Positions 11,160-22,963 of a stretch of 64,000 nucleotides of DNA are shown piece by piece. The DNA lies in contig NC_081842.1 of the NCBI RefSeq assembly GCF_963259705.1, positions 37,227,796 to 37,291,795 of the forward strand. Direction: 5' to 3'. Position 1 is the stretch's first letter; the number at the start of each line of letters is the position of its first letter. A model generated the notes under the pieces. It was given only the letters and a program-made list of their open reading frames with translations, was not told where the DNA came from and made no database searches. Source of the stretch: Myotis daubentonii (Eukaryota > Chordata > Mammalia > Chiroptera > Vespertilionidae). Position numbers and translations under genes: made by a program.

Positions 11160-12143
11160 TAAAGATATAATGAAACATTCAATGAGAAAAAAAAACTTGT
11201 TTTTCAATGCTTATTTTATGCAAATTACCTAAGGGATTATAAAATAACTTGACATCCACACAATTCCATTAATTATTAATTTCAACATTTTACCTTGGCA
11301 ATATGGTACCTAATATGTTATTCAGAATCACTAATAAAATTTCTCTCTGGTTGGTAAAAACAGAGGCAAAAATAAAAGTCTTCATGGTTGTGACATATAT
11401 GTGTGTCTCAGAGAGAAAATCTGTGAAACAAGATTTTCCTTTATATTGAATATATTTTCCATTTTAATTTGGGTATTTGGATTTATAATCCTAACGAGTG
11501 TGTTATTAAAATACCCTTAAACTGAATGGCAAACAACAGAAATCAGGATGGACATGCAGAGAGTACTGCAGGGCTCTATTCTGAGTATCAGCTGCACCCA
11601 GCCATTTTCTCCATCTCCCTCACCTCCCCCATGACTTTTTCAGAGACTTAAACAGTAGCTTATTTACATTAAAATGTTAGTTTAACATTAGCTTATTACT
11701 AATAAAATACTATTACTAATGATAAGATACTATAAGCAGCAGTTTTAGCCAATTTTTTACAGTGTAAAAAAACTCCTGCAAAAATTTAGGATTATTGTCG
11801 TGGGTAAAATATTCTCCTCTAGGATGGTGCTGGTACCAAGATAAACAGTTAAAGAAAAATGTGATCTTTAAAATAACTAGCTGCTATGTCATGTGAAGCC
11901 CAAGAGATTGTCCCTCACTAAATTTCTATCTCTAGAAAATAAGTACAGCTGTAACTCTTTCCACCACTGTATATAAGTCAGCACACAATCTTCTCTAAGA
12001 CCAAAATATCTCAGATATCAATAATACAGAATTCCTGGAACAATAAAAATGACTAGAGCTGGGCACAACATACCAGCCCATTTGCTTTGAGGGAGTTATA
12101 ATACCTAGGGAAAATGGTAATGCTTTTTATTATTGCAATACTA
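11160..12143. other. Single-copy sequence
   Basis: AT-rich, with no gene or clear repeat identified. Confidence 0.5.
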
Positions 12144-12742
12144 TCAACACTAATAAAAGAGAAAAATGGTAATTGGCGTACAAGCTACCCTTTTCATTGG
12201 CTAATCAGGGCTATATGCAAATTAACTGCCAACTGAGATGGCAGTTAACTGCCAACAAGATGGCAGTTAATTTGCATATGTAGGCACAATGCAGGGAGGC
12301 GAAAGGGAAAGCAGGAAGAAGCCCCCTGCCACTGACAGTGATCGGAAACCCAGGGGGGAGCTAAGAGCTGGGGGGCAGGGCAAAGGCAGCCCTGGGGCCG
12401 CCTTTGCCCTGCCCCCCAGCCATGATCAGAGAATCAGGTGCCTTTTCCGCCCTGGCCAGTGATAGCAGGAAGTAGGGGTGGAGCCAGCGATGGGAGCTGG
12501 GCACGGTCGAAGCTGGCAGTCCCAGGAGCTAGGGGTCCCTTGCCTGGGCCTAAAGCAAAGCCCACGATCGTGGGGCCGCTGCAGCTGCAGGTCCCCGCTG
12601 CCCGGGCCGAACGCCTAGGCCAGAGGCATCAGGCCTGGGCAAGGGGCCGATCCTGCGATTGGAGGGTGATGGGGGTCAACGCCTGAGGGCTCCCAGTATG
12701 TGAGAGGGGGCAGGCTGGGCTGAAGGACACTCCCCCCCCACA
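12144..12742 (+). mobile_element. HeliBat with GC-rich cargo, 3' end missing
   Basis: The 5' end is TCAACACTAATAAAAGAG, followed by the CATTGGCTAATCAGG and ATATGCAAATTAACTG block. It then shares the GGAGGCGAAAGG and GTGATCGGAAACCCAGG cargo with the copy at 40151-41053. The pre-terminal stretch GAGGGCTCCCAGTATGTGAG is present, but the expected GTGCAC hairpin and CTAG are absent. The sequence instead runs into a minus-strand Helitron. Confidence 0.75.
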
Positions 12743-13184
12743 CACAGAAGGCCTAGGACCGTCCAGCCTTCATCCCGGGACCCGCCAACGGCCCGCATGC
12801 TTGGGACCACTGCCCTCCTCTCATGTCTGGGTGGGGCCCCCCACTCCACGCCACCTGTGTCCCACCCCTCGCCAGGTGCACCTGCTCTGCCGCCTCCTCC
12901 CCTAACCGCCCCCCCCACCAGCGTGTGCAGCCCCACGTTTCCTTCCCTTTTCCATTCCTGTGTCTTTGTTTTGTTCCCTTTCTGTATTTCTGTTTCTCCT
13001 CTCGGCCTGTCTGCATGCAGGCCTGCCTTCCTCTCTCTCCCCTTTCTTATTCTCTCCTATCATATCCTCTCCTACCCTGGGCCTTGCAGCTGCCTGAGAA
13101 GAGAGTGGGGACGCAGCCTTCTGATCCAGTCGTGATGCTGTAGTGTAACAGACAATTTGCATATTCCTCTATTATTATATAGGA
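12743..13184 (-). mobile_element. HeliBat, minus strand, with possible captured DNA
   Basis: On the minus strand it starts TCCTATATAATAATAG at 13184, followed by AATATGCAAATTG. The rest is GC-rich, then purine-rich in the element's sense, and unlike the other HeliBats in the window. It meets the plus-strand copy tail to tail near 12743, where neither 3' hairpin is intact, so this boundary is approximate. The cargo could be captured host DNA; its source was not identified. Confidence 0.65.
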
Positions 13185-13899
13185 TACTTAATGTCGAATA
13201 TTACGTCAATACCTTATAATAGCACTATATTTGTCTCTTAAAAGTTTATAAAGAACCACAAAATGCTGGAACAATGATTGTTTGCTTTTCAACTCCAAAA
13301 CTCATTAATATACTGTTAACCATATTCCTAAAATAGATTATCTTTAAAAACAAATTCTAATCACCCAATTTGGCTAACAATTCTAGCATAAAAATTAAGC
13401 AGACTTCCTTCTTTGAAAAATGAATACATCACACTAAAAAAATGTGTTCTAAGCCATTATTCATAACTGACAATTGGTCAATTAAAAGAATGGAAAGAGA
13501 ATCTAGTAATTTTCTCTAATAGCATTTTCAAAACTTGTTCAAAATAAGCAACCCCAGGGAGTCCATCTCCCATTAATCATACTTGATTCTAAGCATACTC
13601 TAATTACGTATCCATTCCCTCAGAATTTATGTCTTATAAATTATCTTAATGAGTCTTCGCTGTGTCACTTTGAGGTAATCAAATTATTATGTGGATATAT
13701 TTTGTCTTCTCACTTTTATTGTTTATATTCCTATATCTTTCTGCATCTAAACAGTTCAGAGCTCATTGCACAGGCAGAAAAATGTCACTGATCAATTCAA
13801 ACTATTTTCAAATTTAAAGAAATAATGTCAATTTTGATGAAACCATTAAAAACATATTAAGAGGAATCTGCTTTAGAGAAATACTAACTACTAGTATAT
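13185..13899. other. Single-copy sequence
   Basis: AT-rich, nothing recognised. Confidence 0.5.
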
Positions 13900-14595
13900 T
13901 TATAACATTTTATTATAAAAATGTACAGACATACAGAAAAAATGAAAAACTGCAGAGCCACCACCAAGACTTTAAAATTAATATTACCTTGTATCTGTTT
14001 TCCCAAATCTATTAACTGGTCCTAATTTTTGAAGCATTTTAAAAGAAGTTGCAGGCCTCAGTATAATTCCCCATATATTATTCTTCAGCTTGCCTATCAT
14101 TAACTATAGCAAAGTAAAATGGTTTTTCTTTTAAAGAAAAATTTACACAAACAAACAATGAATACAAGGAAGCTGTACCATTCAATCAGTTTTGACTCGC
14201 ATATGCTCTTCCTAAGAGAACACAGGACATTACCAGTGCCCTAGAAAGTTCCCACACGCCCTTTCCCAATTAGTCCCTGTCCCCAATGCCCAGGCATCCA
14301 GTTCTAAGCCATGACGACTACTTCTTTCCAACATAATTTAGTTCTGCTTCCTCCACCCCATCTTTTAAACAGATGAAATTTGCATGTTTTTGTTTTTCGA
14401 ACATCATATAAATGGAAATCATACATGAATGTCTTGTTTTATGTATGGCTACGTTCACTAAGCATGTTTCAAGGTTGCTATAGGCATCAATAAATAGTTT
14501 GTTCCTTTCCATTGCTCAGTCATATTCTGTTGTACAAAGGCAGCACAGCTTGTTTATGTATTCTCATGTTGACAGACACCTGAACTGTTCTGAGG
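13900..14595 (-). repeat. Old L1 (L1M-type) 3' region
   Basis: On the minus strand this resembles the long 3' untranslated region of L1M elements. The plus-strand blocks CATATAAATGGAAATCATAC and GTTTCAAGGTTGCTATAG, plus the CATTGCTCAGTCATATTCTG stretch, are the reverse complement of that well-known segment. Diverged; boundaries are approximate. Confidence 0.65.
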
Positions 14596-15196
14596 TGAGA
14601 GGGCGGCCCCATTTTGGCAGAGGTTATATAGGGTATTTGGTGCCCTAACTCTGTGGTTCTGGGACTTCCTCCCTCTTCCTCCTGCTGTCTCCATTACTCT
14701 GCAGCTGCTGTGTAGTTATGAACTCTGTCTTGGATTCCTCAAGCCATTGACTGCCAATAAGCCAACAGGAACCTTCCCTCAGGCAAAACCATTAGACAGG
14801 AAACGCACCCAAGGCTAGTCCAGCAGCTACTTGATTTGTTTGTTTGACAGTGCCCTCGTAATGTTTATTTCCATCATTATCCAGAGATCGTGGTGAGGGT
14901 GTGTTGAAGGATTTGTCTGATGAAAGCCAATTCTTCATTTTTTGAACTACACCTCCCTATTATTCTCTTGAACTCACTTGCTCAAGACTGTAATTGATAT
15001 TCCTATTTTGGGGTTGTTGGCTTTTTTCCCTCTCAAAAGCTTGATTAAGCCAGCCGCTTCAACAAAAAAACAAACAATCTAAACCAGGAAAACAGGCCTT
15101 TGTCAGGTGGAGATTATGAAAGCTGAAGGAGAGGATCCTGTACTCCTGTGTATGAACCAACAACGTCCCAAGACACCTTGGGGTGTCTATGTAGAA
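14596..15196. other. Unassigned sequence, possibly an old LTR
   Basis: No gene. The more GC-rich stretch 14596-14830 looks unlike its surroundings and could be an old LTR fragment, but no terminal motifs were confirmed. Confidence 0.35.
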
Positions 15197-15418
15197 CAGT
15201 GGTCCTCAACCTTGGCTGCACATTAGAATCACGTGGGAATCTTTTTAAAATACTGATTTCTGGGCCTCATCCTCTGGAAATTCTGTTTCTTTGTTATGGG
15301 GTGGGGCCACAACATTAGTAACAAAGAAACAGAATTTCTGGAGGATGAGGCCCAGAAATCAGGATTTTAAAAAGATTCCCAGGTGACTCTAATGTGCAGC
15401 CAAGGTTGAGAACCATTG
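15197..15418. mobile_element. MER5-like hAT miniature with near-palindromic arms
   Basis: Ends CAGTGGTCCTCAACC and GGTTGAGAACCATTG, flanked by a perfect 8-bp duplication ATGTAGAA (15189-15196 and 15419-15426). The two 100-bp halves (15197-15296 and 15319-15418) are inverted repeats with 7 mismatches by eye, separated by 22 bases. The interior resembles mammal-wide MER5A (hAT-Charlie), but the central parts of the two arms match each other more closely than expected for that family. Confidence 0.88.
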
Positions 15419-16054
15419 ATGTAGAACATACCCTAAGAAGCAAAGATTTGGAGAACTAAAGATATCAGCCACTGTTGTGTCCCACACTAATCCTGAGTGA
15501 TATATATGAGGAACAGACCCAAAGCAGCTCAGCAAAGGCCTTAAAAATGAACCAACAAACTTTGGAACCACTAGAGTAACAGAACTTGTAGTTTAAACCT
15601 AACCATACTGATCACCTGCTTTAATCAAAGAAAAAAATAATAATCATGCTCCCAAGAGGATACAATAAAAAAAATCACAACATACAAAGAATCAGGAAAT
15701 TCTGAACAATTCTGAAAGAAAAAGGCAATTAACAGACACCAATTTTGATATGATCCAGAGATGAGAATGATCAAAGACATTACGGCAGCTACTTTATCCA
15801 CTCTCCACAAGATAAAGTACACACTGGAAAGTATAAAAAGAAATAAATGAAAACTTTATAAGTGAAAAATTGAGGGAAGTGGGAGAATGATTTTATAAGA
15901 TAATAAATGTAGACAGAGGAGAGCCAACACTGAATAATTCATCTTTCTGAATAAGGGAATTCAAATATATGGGGGGAAAGTCTAGTTTTAATTTAAAAAT
16001 TTTTTCCTGAGAGTTTGCATCTTTAGTTCTTAACCGTAACGAAAACGTCCAGAG
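15419..16054. other. Single-copy sequence
   Basis: A-rich, with no gene or confident repeat. Confidence 0.45.
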
Positions 16055-16123
16055 CAGTGTTCGCCAACCTTTTGGGTCTCAGGGACCACTAGTGGTCCGC
16101 GGACCAGTGGTTGCCGACCACTG
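16055..16123. mobile_element. 69-bp hAT miniature
   Basis: Inverted ends CAGTGTTCGCCAACC and GGTTGCCGACCACTG around a short centre that is itself palindromic (CCACTAGTGG). The flanks GTCCAGAG and CTCCAAAA match at 5 of 8 positions. Confidence 0.75.
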
Positions 16124-16147
16124 CTCCAAAAGGTTTCCTTAAACCAG

Positions 16148-16193
16148 CAGTCGTCAACCTTTCGGACCTCGCAGACCACTCGGCCGCCGCTGG
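16148..16193. mobile_element. Second, truncated hAT miniature of the same kind
   Basis: Starts CAGTCGTCAACCTTTCGGAC and ends near CCGCTGG. It resembles the left half of the 16055 element and lies 24 bases after it. Confidence 0.55.
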
Positions 16194-16319
16194 TCTAGAG
16201 ATCTCTAACCAAGAGGCTTTAATCCTATTCTGTGTCCTCCAGAGGTCCTGTGGAAGGTCATGATTAACCTTTGAAGAATATCCAGATTCTGTATAATTTG
16301 TATGACAGAATTCTTTTTA

Positions 16320-16440
16320 AGTGCTGGACTGCAAATGAGGAGATCTGGTTCAAGTCTTGGTCTGTAACTCTGACAAAGTATGTGATATGGCATCATTTCT
16401 CTAAGCCTTAGTATCTCCTTTGCAAAATGAGGGCCCATTC
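16320..16440 (+). repeat. MIR fragment
   Basis: GGAGATCTGGTTCAAGTCTT, followed by a TCTCTAAGCCTTAGTATCTC block and GCAAAATGAGGG, follows the MIR core order. Confidence 0.65.
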
Positions 16441-16979
16441 AATGAGTAATGTCGATTTAGCTGTGAAATGTAGTCCCATGATCTAATTTTAGGAACCCTC
16501 TGAGGGTCATTCTAGTTTCCCCAGATCTTAGCATTAGCCAGGTTTTCATTGTACTAATTACTTGTTTCTGGCAAATAAGCATAATATATAGGTCAGGTAG
16601 CTGAGACTAGCAAAGTTTAGAACAATAATGTCACAATGCAAGCCACAATGCAAACCCTCTAAATGTTAAATTTTCTATAGATAAAAAAATTTAAAAAGAT
16701 GGCGATTGAATTTAATAACAAATTTTATTTAACCCAATATATCAAAATATTTCTTATAATCAAGATTTTACTTTTTAAAAATTATCTTCAGATTCCAGCA
16801 TGCATGTTATATTTGCAGCACATCTCAATTATGACTAGTCATATTTCCAGTGCTCAACAACTACATATGACTAGTGGCTACCACACTATATAGATCACAG
16901 GTCTGCATGTAGAGGTGAAGGGCCAGGGGAGGGGAGGCAACAACAAACAAGGGCCGCAGTGTCTCAATGAGTAATCTGT

Positions 16980-16982
<3 letters not shown>
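16441..16982. other. Single-copy sequence
   Basis: Nothing recognised. Confidence 0.45.

Positions 16983-17028
<46 letters not shown>
16983..17028. repeat. (AC)n microsatellite
   Basis: About 46 bases of uninterrupted AC repeat. Confidence 0.97.
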
Positions 17029-17030
<2 letters not shown>

Positions 17031-17924
17031 CATATTGGTGGTGGAAATGGAGTCTGCCTTGTTACATGGCAGGGAGATAAGAGCGCAGAAAGTCTGGTTT
17101 TGAAATAAATATCCATCTCTACTTTGGGTAGCACCTAAAAAATGGCAGATGTTATGTATCATTTAAAATTGATGTATTAACAAATATTTATTTTTTCGGA
17201 AAGCCACTATCAAAAAGGCTCCTTCAGCCAAGACAATGAAGCATCCATAGGAATAAGAATAAAAACTACATGCAATAAACATCTAGTATTTAAATCCATA
17301 AGCTCACAATGACATCTTAAAATCCTCATTGGTCTACTTTTCCAGGATTCTAGGAAACAACCCAGTATTTTAAATTCATAATTAAAGGAAAGAATCAAGT
17401 ATTTAGTATGCCTTTACTGTGCCACCAGGGAATCGAATATCCAATGAGGGAAGTTTCTCTTTGTAGAAATATTACAGATACTAAAGACTTAATTCAATTA
17501 GGATGTCAACATTCTTTACATGGAAATAATGGATCAAGGCAATGATCAGCAGTGGCCACCTAATCTAACAATTAGAGACAATCAAATACTAGGTGATTCT
17601 TCAAGGAATTACATAGCACCACCCATGAAATATGATGCCCTCCAAATAAAGCAAAAAACCCTGAATCAGATTAAGCTTTTAGATCTAACTACCAATTTAC
17701 CAAAATATACAAGGGAAAGAGGTATTTTACTACAGGAATGCAATGAATGAAACACAAAATGAGAAAACCTTACAGGTTTTTCCCCTAAAAGGGAAAAATT
17801 AATAAATAGTTAAAAGCATAAGCTGTATATTCCAACCAAATACATGGATTTTGTTGTGATTCTGTAGAAACACTATTTATGAGTAGGTGAGGAAACAAAC
17901 AAATGGTTAAATAATGATACTAAG
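17029..17924. other. Single-copy sequence
   Basis: AT-rich. Nothing recognised. Confidence 0.45.
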
Positions 17925-18700
17925 AAATTACTGTCAAAAGAAAAAAGAAAAAAGAAATACTGTCATCATCTCATACCCATTAGGAGGACCACTATCCAAA
18001 AAATAAAACAACCCACAGAAAATCCCAAGTATTGGAAGAATGCAGAGAAATCAGAACCCTTGTGTACTATTGTTAAGAATATAAAATGATGCAGCCACTT
18101 TGGAAAACAATATAAAGATGCCTCAAAAAATTAAAACTAGAACTACCACATAATACAGCAATCTTACTTCAGTTATATAGCCAAAAAGATCTGAAAGCAA
18201 TATCTGCACACCCAGATATTGCACACCCATGTCCATCACAGCATTATTCACTATAGTCAAAGGTACAAGCAACACAAATGTCCACTGATGATGAATAAAG
18301 AAAATGATACACACACACAATGGAATATTATTCAGCCTTTAAAAAGAAGAGAATCCGGTCACGTGCTATAGCATGCATAAACCTAGAGCACAATATGCTT
18401 TAAATAAGCCAGTCACTAAAGAAACATACGTACTTATAAAAAGTAGCTAAAGTAGTCAAACTAGTGTAAACAAAAAGTAAACTTGTTGCTAATGGCTGGA
18501 GAAAAGGAAGAATTGGGAGCTGTGGTTCAATAGCTACAGAGTTTCAATTTTGCAAAACGAAAAAGTTTGAAAGATCTGTTGTATAATAATGTGAATACAG
18601 TTAACACTGCATTTACTGCACACTTAAAACATAAATTTTATGTTTTTACCACAATTTTTAAAAAGCATATTTAAATTCCTTTTCAAAAAAGAAAAAACTC
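17925..18700 (+). repeat. L1 fragment: end of ORF2 and 3' UTR, decayed
   Basis: Reads like the last part of L1 ORF2 and the following 3' UTR. Markers are CAGCCACTTTGGAAAACAAT, CAGCATTATTCACTATAGTC, CAATGGAATATTATTCAGCC and a later AATAAGCCAGTCACTAAAG stretch. Frameshifts and stops interrupt the frame. Sense strand is plus. Confidence 0.85.
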
Positions 18701-18714
18701 TCGATTTTTAAAGT

Positions 18715-18962
18715 ATGATAATGGCATCTTGGTATATATTTTTAAATAATCCATATCTTCCATAGATACATAATAAAATATTCATGAATGAAATCATGTG
18801 ATGTGAGTGTTGGCTTCAAAATAATCAGGTGTGTGTGTGCAGGGGGGGTGTTAATGGTAACAAAATGATTAAATGAAACAAAACTGATGAATATTGCATC
18901 TGAGAGTTTATTGTGATATTCTCTCTAGTGTATATTTGAAATTTTCACAATAAAAAGTTACA
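18715..18962 (+). repeat. Second L1M-type 3' terminus
   Basis: Ends with GTATATTTGAAATTTTCACAATAAAAAGTT-like sequence, typical of an older L1M 3' end. It follows the preceding L1 piece and may be a separate insertion. Confidence 0.6.
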
Positions 18963-20772
18963 ATAATAATACACATCTGTTGGCCAATGGGTTCTATTAA
19001 TGTAATAAGATAATTATAGAAAGTAGTACAAATCATTAATACAGGAAGGAAGCTATAAATCATCATGACTTGTTACAATTAGAGTTAAAATAACTTGTAC
19101 CTAGGCAAGTAAAGAAAGAGACAAAAATGAATGTTATGAATCCCTCATGGTTATTATATCAAGAACAAAGTTGAGGGTGTGGGTGTGGTAGAGTTAACTG
19201 TTCCCACAAAGCATTCCTTTATGGCACGTTGAGAGAAGAAAAAAAAACAAAAAAGATAAGATACTACACAACGCAGGCATAACCCTGAACACTATGGCAT
19301 TTTTCAGGTCCAGAGGAAAACCATCATTAGGGCCAATATCTATAAATTTACAAGCATCATATGCAAATGTGTAGGAATGGCTTTTTTGTCCTCAGCTAGA
19401 TTATAAGCAAATTTGTTGTAATTTTGCCCTTCATTTCTAATACACACTAACTACATAAACGTAAATTTCTGTGGTCGTGACTTAAAAATGATTTTCAACA
19501 AAATTGGCAAAGGTGAGATGATCTGATTTAAGATACAGTCTAAGAGTTGTTCCAAAAAGAAAAAAACAAAACAAAAAAACACAATACACATCCTGTGTGA
19601 GCAGCACATTTAAAACTTCTCTTAAGAACAGGCACTTAGAAGAGACAGCCAGTTGCATAGGCACCTACATCTCAGAGTCCAAAAGCCTGCACAACTGATT
19701 CTCAAGGGAGACATGTCACAAATAGTTAAGACTCCAACAACCTACCTAGTAAACTAACAGGTTTCAAATGTGAACTTCAAACAAAACGCCAAGGGCAGAT
19801 AGTCCAAAATGCCAAAGATGATTTACCATGGAGCTGCTTCTTACAATAGAAACTCTATAATGCTCCAGAGGAAATAGCAGATTTAATGATGGTTAATGAA
19901 CCCTAAAGAACCCAGTGTTTCATAAATTAATGATGAACCATGTATTCCTTCAAGTTAGGTAAAGACAGAAAAAAAAAATTATGTTTCCCCCAACATTCTC
20001 CATTATCTGCTGAGAGAGAGAGAGAGAGAGAGAGAAGAGGAGAGCTGGGACATAGTTGGAGAGAGGTGTTAATTTAGAATTCAAAAGATAGTTTAGACAA
20101 AGGAAATCCTCCTCTTATCAACACACTGACAAATCCATCTTTAAAATGAATCATCTCCTAGGAATATTTTCAGATAACTTATCTCACCCTATTATCCTGG
20201 TTTCAGTTAATTTTTAATTTCATACTGATGCATCTACCATTTCCCACAAAATCCTATAAACCTTTATCAGTTTCCATAGCTCCCTGATTTAATGTTTAAT
20301 GTAAACATTTAAGTAAAAGTTGTTAAAAATTTTGATGATGTGCTATTTTGAAATGGAAGATACTGTTTAAGTAATTAATTCTTTAAAAACAAAAGGTAAA
20401 AATTAATTATCCTATTTATTGATCCCCCAAATACACAGCAATACCATTTAGATAAGGAATTACTTTTTGTAAGGGAGAATCATTCTGAATTCTAATCAAC
20501 AGTGATGAGATCATTCTGCCTACAGCTAGAAATTTTGTCCAATTCTATCATCAAATTTTATGAGTACTTGACAAAAGTCATCCAAGACACATGCAAGAAA
20601 GCAAGCAAATCCCAACTCCTACAGAGCCCAGTGGTCTTTCTGCTGTATAACACAGCCGACAGACTTTTATTCCACAAGGCTTCTGAGTGAAATTTTTAAA
20701 TAGATAAAAATGGTTCTCCTGAAGATTATCCACTAGCTAACAGGTAGAATTTCAGCCATTTAATTATAAATA
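18963..20772. other. Single-copy sequence with a short (GA)n
   Basis: No gene or interspersed repeat recognised. A (GA)12 tract lies at 20012-20035. Confidence 0.45.
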
Positions 20773-20870
20773 TAGGGTGCCCCAAAAAATACATACACAC
20801 TCTGAGTAATTATAAAGGCAGTGTTTATTAAAATCCATTTCATTATCAAGTACTTTTTGGGGACCCCCTG
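20773..20870. mobile_element. Mariner miniature element, 98 bp
   Basis: TA flanks (20771-20772, 20871-20872). The ends TAGGGTGCCCCAAAAAATAC and, reverse-complemented, CAGGGGGTCCCCAAAAAGTAC pair as inverted repeats of a mariner family. No coding sequence. Confidence 0.82.
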
Positions 20871-21121
20871 TATTTGGATAAATGCAATATGCAAAATCAG
20901 GCTATTCTATTCTATAAGATGACAGACAAAAACACAAGTTATTACTGCCACTATAACTTAAGTTTACCATGGAAATTCTATTCCCAAAATAGTCTACTTG
21001 TTAAAATACAGTATCATCACAACATAATAATACTTTTCATCCTGATAACCATAACCAAGAAGTTATAAAACCTACAGATAATGGAAATCTTCAAAGTAAA
21101 GGTTTGCCTTTTTATTTTATA
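20871..21121. other. Single-copy sequence
   Basis: AT-rich. Nothing recognised. Confidence 0.4.
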
Positions 21122-21460
21122 CTAGAGGCCCAGTGCATGAAAATTCATGCACTGGGGGGGAGCACGCACCCTCAGCCTGGCCTGCCCTCTCTCACAGTCC
21201 GGGAGCCCTCAGGGAATGAAGGCAACCCGGAGATCAGGGGAAGGCAACACCCCCATCACACCTCTGCTGCTGCCACTGCCAGCAGTGCAAGCCTCGGCCG
21301 GCCCTGCGTGGCTGGGGGCTGAGGGCAGGTCTGGCTGCACCGCACGCCTGCCACCCCTCCAGCAGGGTTGAAAGGACTGGGGGACTCCGGCAGGGCTGAG
21401 GGGCTGGGCGCCACAATATTTGTGATGGTCAATTTGCATATTCCCTCTTTATAAATAGGA
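21122..21460 (-). mobile_element. HeliBat, 339 bp
   Basis: On the minus strand it runs from TCCTATTTATAAAGAGGG (21460) to CTAG (21122, followed by T). The 3' hairpin is at 21131-21154 with arms CAGTGCATGAA/TTCATGCACTG. It is the same subfamily as 56596-57021 and 26603-27170 (AAAGAGGGAATATGC start and GTGCATG-type hairpin). Confidence 0.9.
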
Positions 21461-21640
21461 TTAAGTTATCAAAAATATTTTAAGCGCCTTAAATTACATA
21501 TTAAAAACATTTCTTTTGTTTGGGAACACATGTATATTTTGTGAGATGTGAGAAACTTTCCTTAATAGATTGTTAAAAATAAGTGAATACTAAAAAGAGC
21601 ATTAAAACACTCTAACATTCAGAGTGGGAGCAATTCTTAC
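21461..21640. other. Sequence just downstream of the candidate exon
   Basis: AT-rich; would be intron if the exon at 21641-21715 is real. Confidence 0.4.
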
Positions 21641-21715
21641 CATTGGCAGTGCATTGATGTGGGGATGTACAACTGAATATCCGGTGCCACCAATCACAAG
21701 TTGCTGTTGCTGATG
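21641..21715 (-). CDS. Candidate 75-bp coding exon, gene not identified
   Basis: On the minus strand a pyrimidine-rich acceptor (TTTCCTTTTTCTCAG) is followed by 75 bases and then a donor, ATG|GTAAGAATTG. The exon length is a multiple of three. The frame starting at its first base is open and reads HQQQQLVIGGTGYSVVHPHINALPM (25 residues, broken here as HQQQQLVIGGTG then YSVVHPHINALPM). A second frame is also open, so phase is not proven. The sequence is less AT-rich than its flanks and matches no repeat seen here. Glutamine-rich and small hydrophobic composition would suit an unstructured part of a nuclear protein, but that is a guess. No neighbouring exon was found with confidence, so the surrounding tens of kilobases would be intron. 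Conservation across mammals or RNA reads would settle it. Confidence 0.55.
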
Positions 21716-22963
21716 CTGAGAAAAAGGAAAGTAAAATATTCAGTGTGCCCTCAAACAAATTCAGTTTAAAAGATTCCTCATGCCAAATTCTACATGTATG
21801 AAATAATCTTCATTTATGTCTTCAAGCTCTCCACCAATGACTATCTTTCTCCCCCTAAACAATTATAATCATAAACAACAGCATCAATTTCTGAATGCAT
21901 AAGAAACGGCAGGCAGTGAATCTGTATAACATTCCTAAGACTGGCACAATGAACAAAATGAGACTCAAGAGATGAATCTGCACAAACTGACCCACATTCA
22001 GCTCAATTCATGCAAATATTATTGTAAAAGGGCTCAACATAGTATGCTAGTAATCTACAATCATGAGCCATAAAGAATGGTACTAAACTTATATTCTATG
22101 TATTTCTTAATAATAAAGAGAAATACATGATTGGTTTTGAAACAATTTCTATCAAAACTTATTAAACTTTAATCTCTTCAGAGTTTACATTTTGTATAGT
22201 TTCCCAGTCTTCTCAATTGCTCAGTCCCAGCACATTATCTTCCATGAACCCTTTTTGTAAACACAAGTCGTTTTTCACACCACCTGTCAGTGGTGACTCT
22301 TGGGAGAGACACTGACCAGTGCAGGTTCTAGAGCAGAGCACAGTTTCCTGTGAGAGCACAAGCTGATGCCACAGAAAGCAATGTAGGAGCTTTACCTCAT
22401 ACACCTTACAGGTAAATTAAGTCAAGAAATACCAAAAAGATGATGCAGCAAATACACTGAATAACTCAGAATTTAATCCCTTGAAGTTTGTTCCCCTCAG
22501 ATTTTATCTGAAGTGGACTGGAACTCTCATTTGTGCTGATTGACAGCTCCATGGCTGTCTAAAACCTTAATGCTACCATATAACTTAAGCTACAAGGAAA
22601 TCTAGAAATTAAGAATTACAGACGGTTATATCAACATATGCTATCCCATCAGCCTCTGGTGTTTCAAGAGAGAGGAATGAGCCCAAGGCTTTTTGGTATA
22701 AGACACTTGTGAGCAAGTTGGTAGATCCTTTCTACACCTATGGAAGAAATGTTCTATAGATATTATGATAGAATCCAAACAATACTTAGATCACAGCTAG
22801 GCTCTGTTTACCTCAGGGTCATGTTATGAACATCCATTATTTTACTATGAATTTTTCATGAACCTTTGAGCTGTAAGCCATATAGGGTGACCTGTTATCC
22901 CCAAATCGGCAGAGTATCCTTATCAGAAAAGAAGTTTGGGCATATATTCATTCTATTTATAAA
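21716..22963. other. Single-copy sequence upstream of the candidate exon
   Basis: No repeat recognised. Apparent splice sites near 22388 enclose no open frame. Confidence 0.45.

Noticed and set aside
10831..11232. 133-codon plus-strand frame
   Set aside because: Starts outside and runs through a 302-bp HeliBat; an element artefact.
22388..22460. Possible minus-strand exon ending GAG|GTAAAGC
   Set aside because: Stops in all frames.
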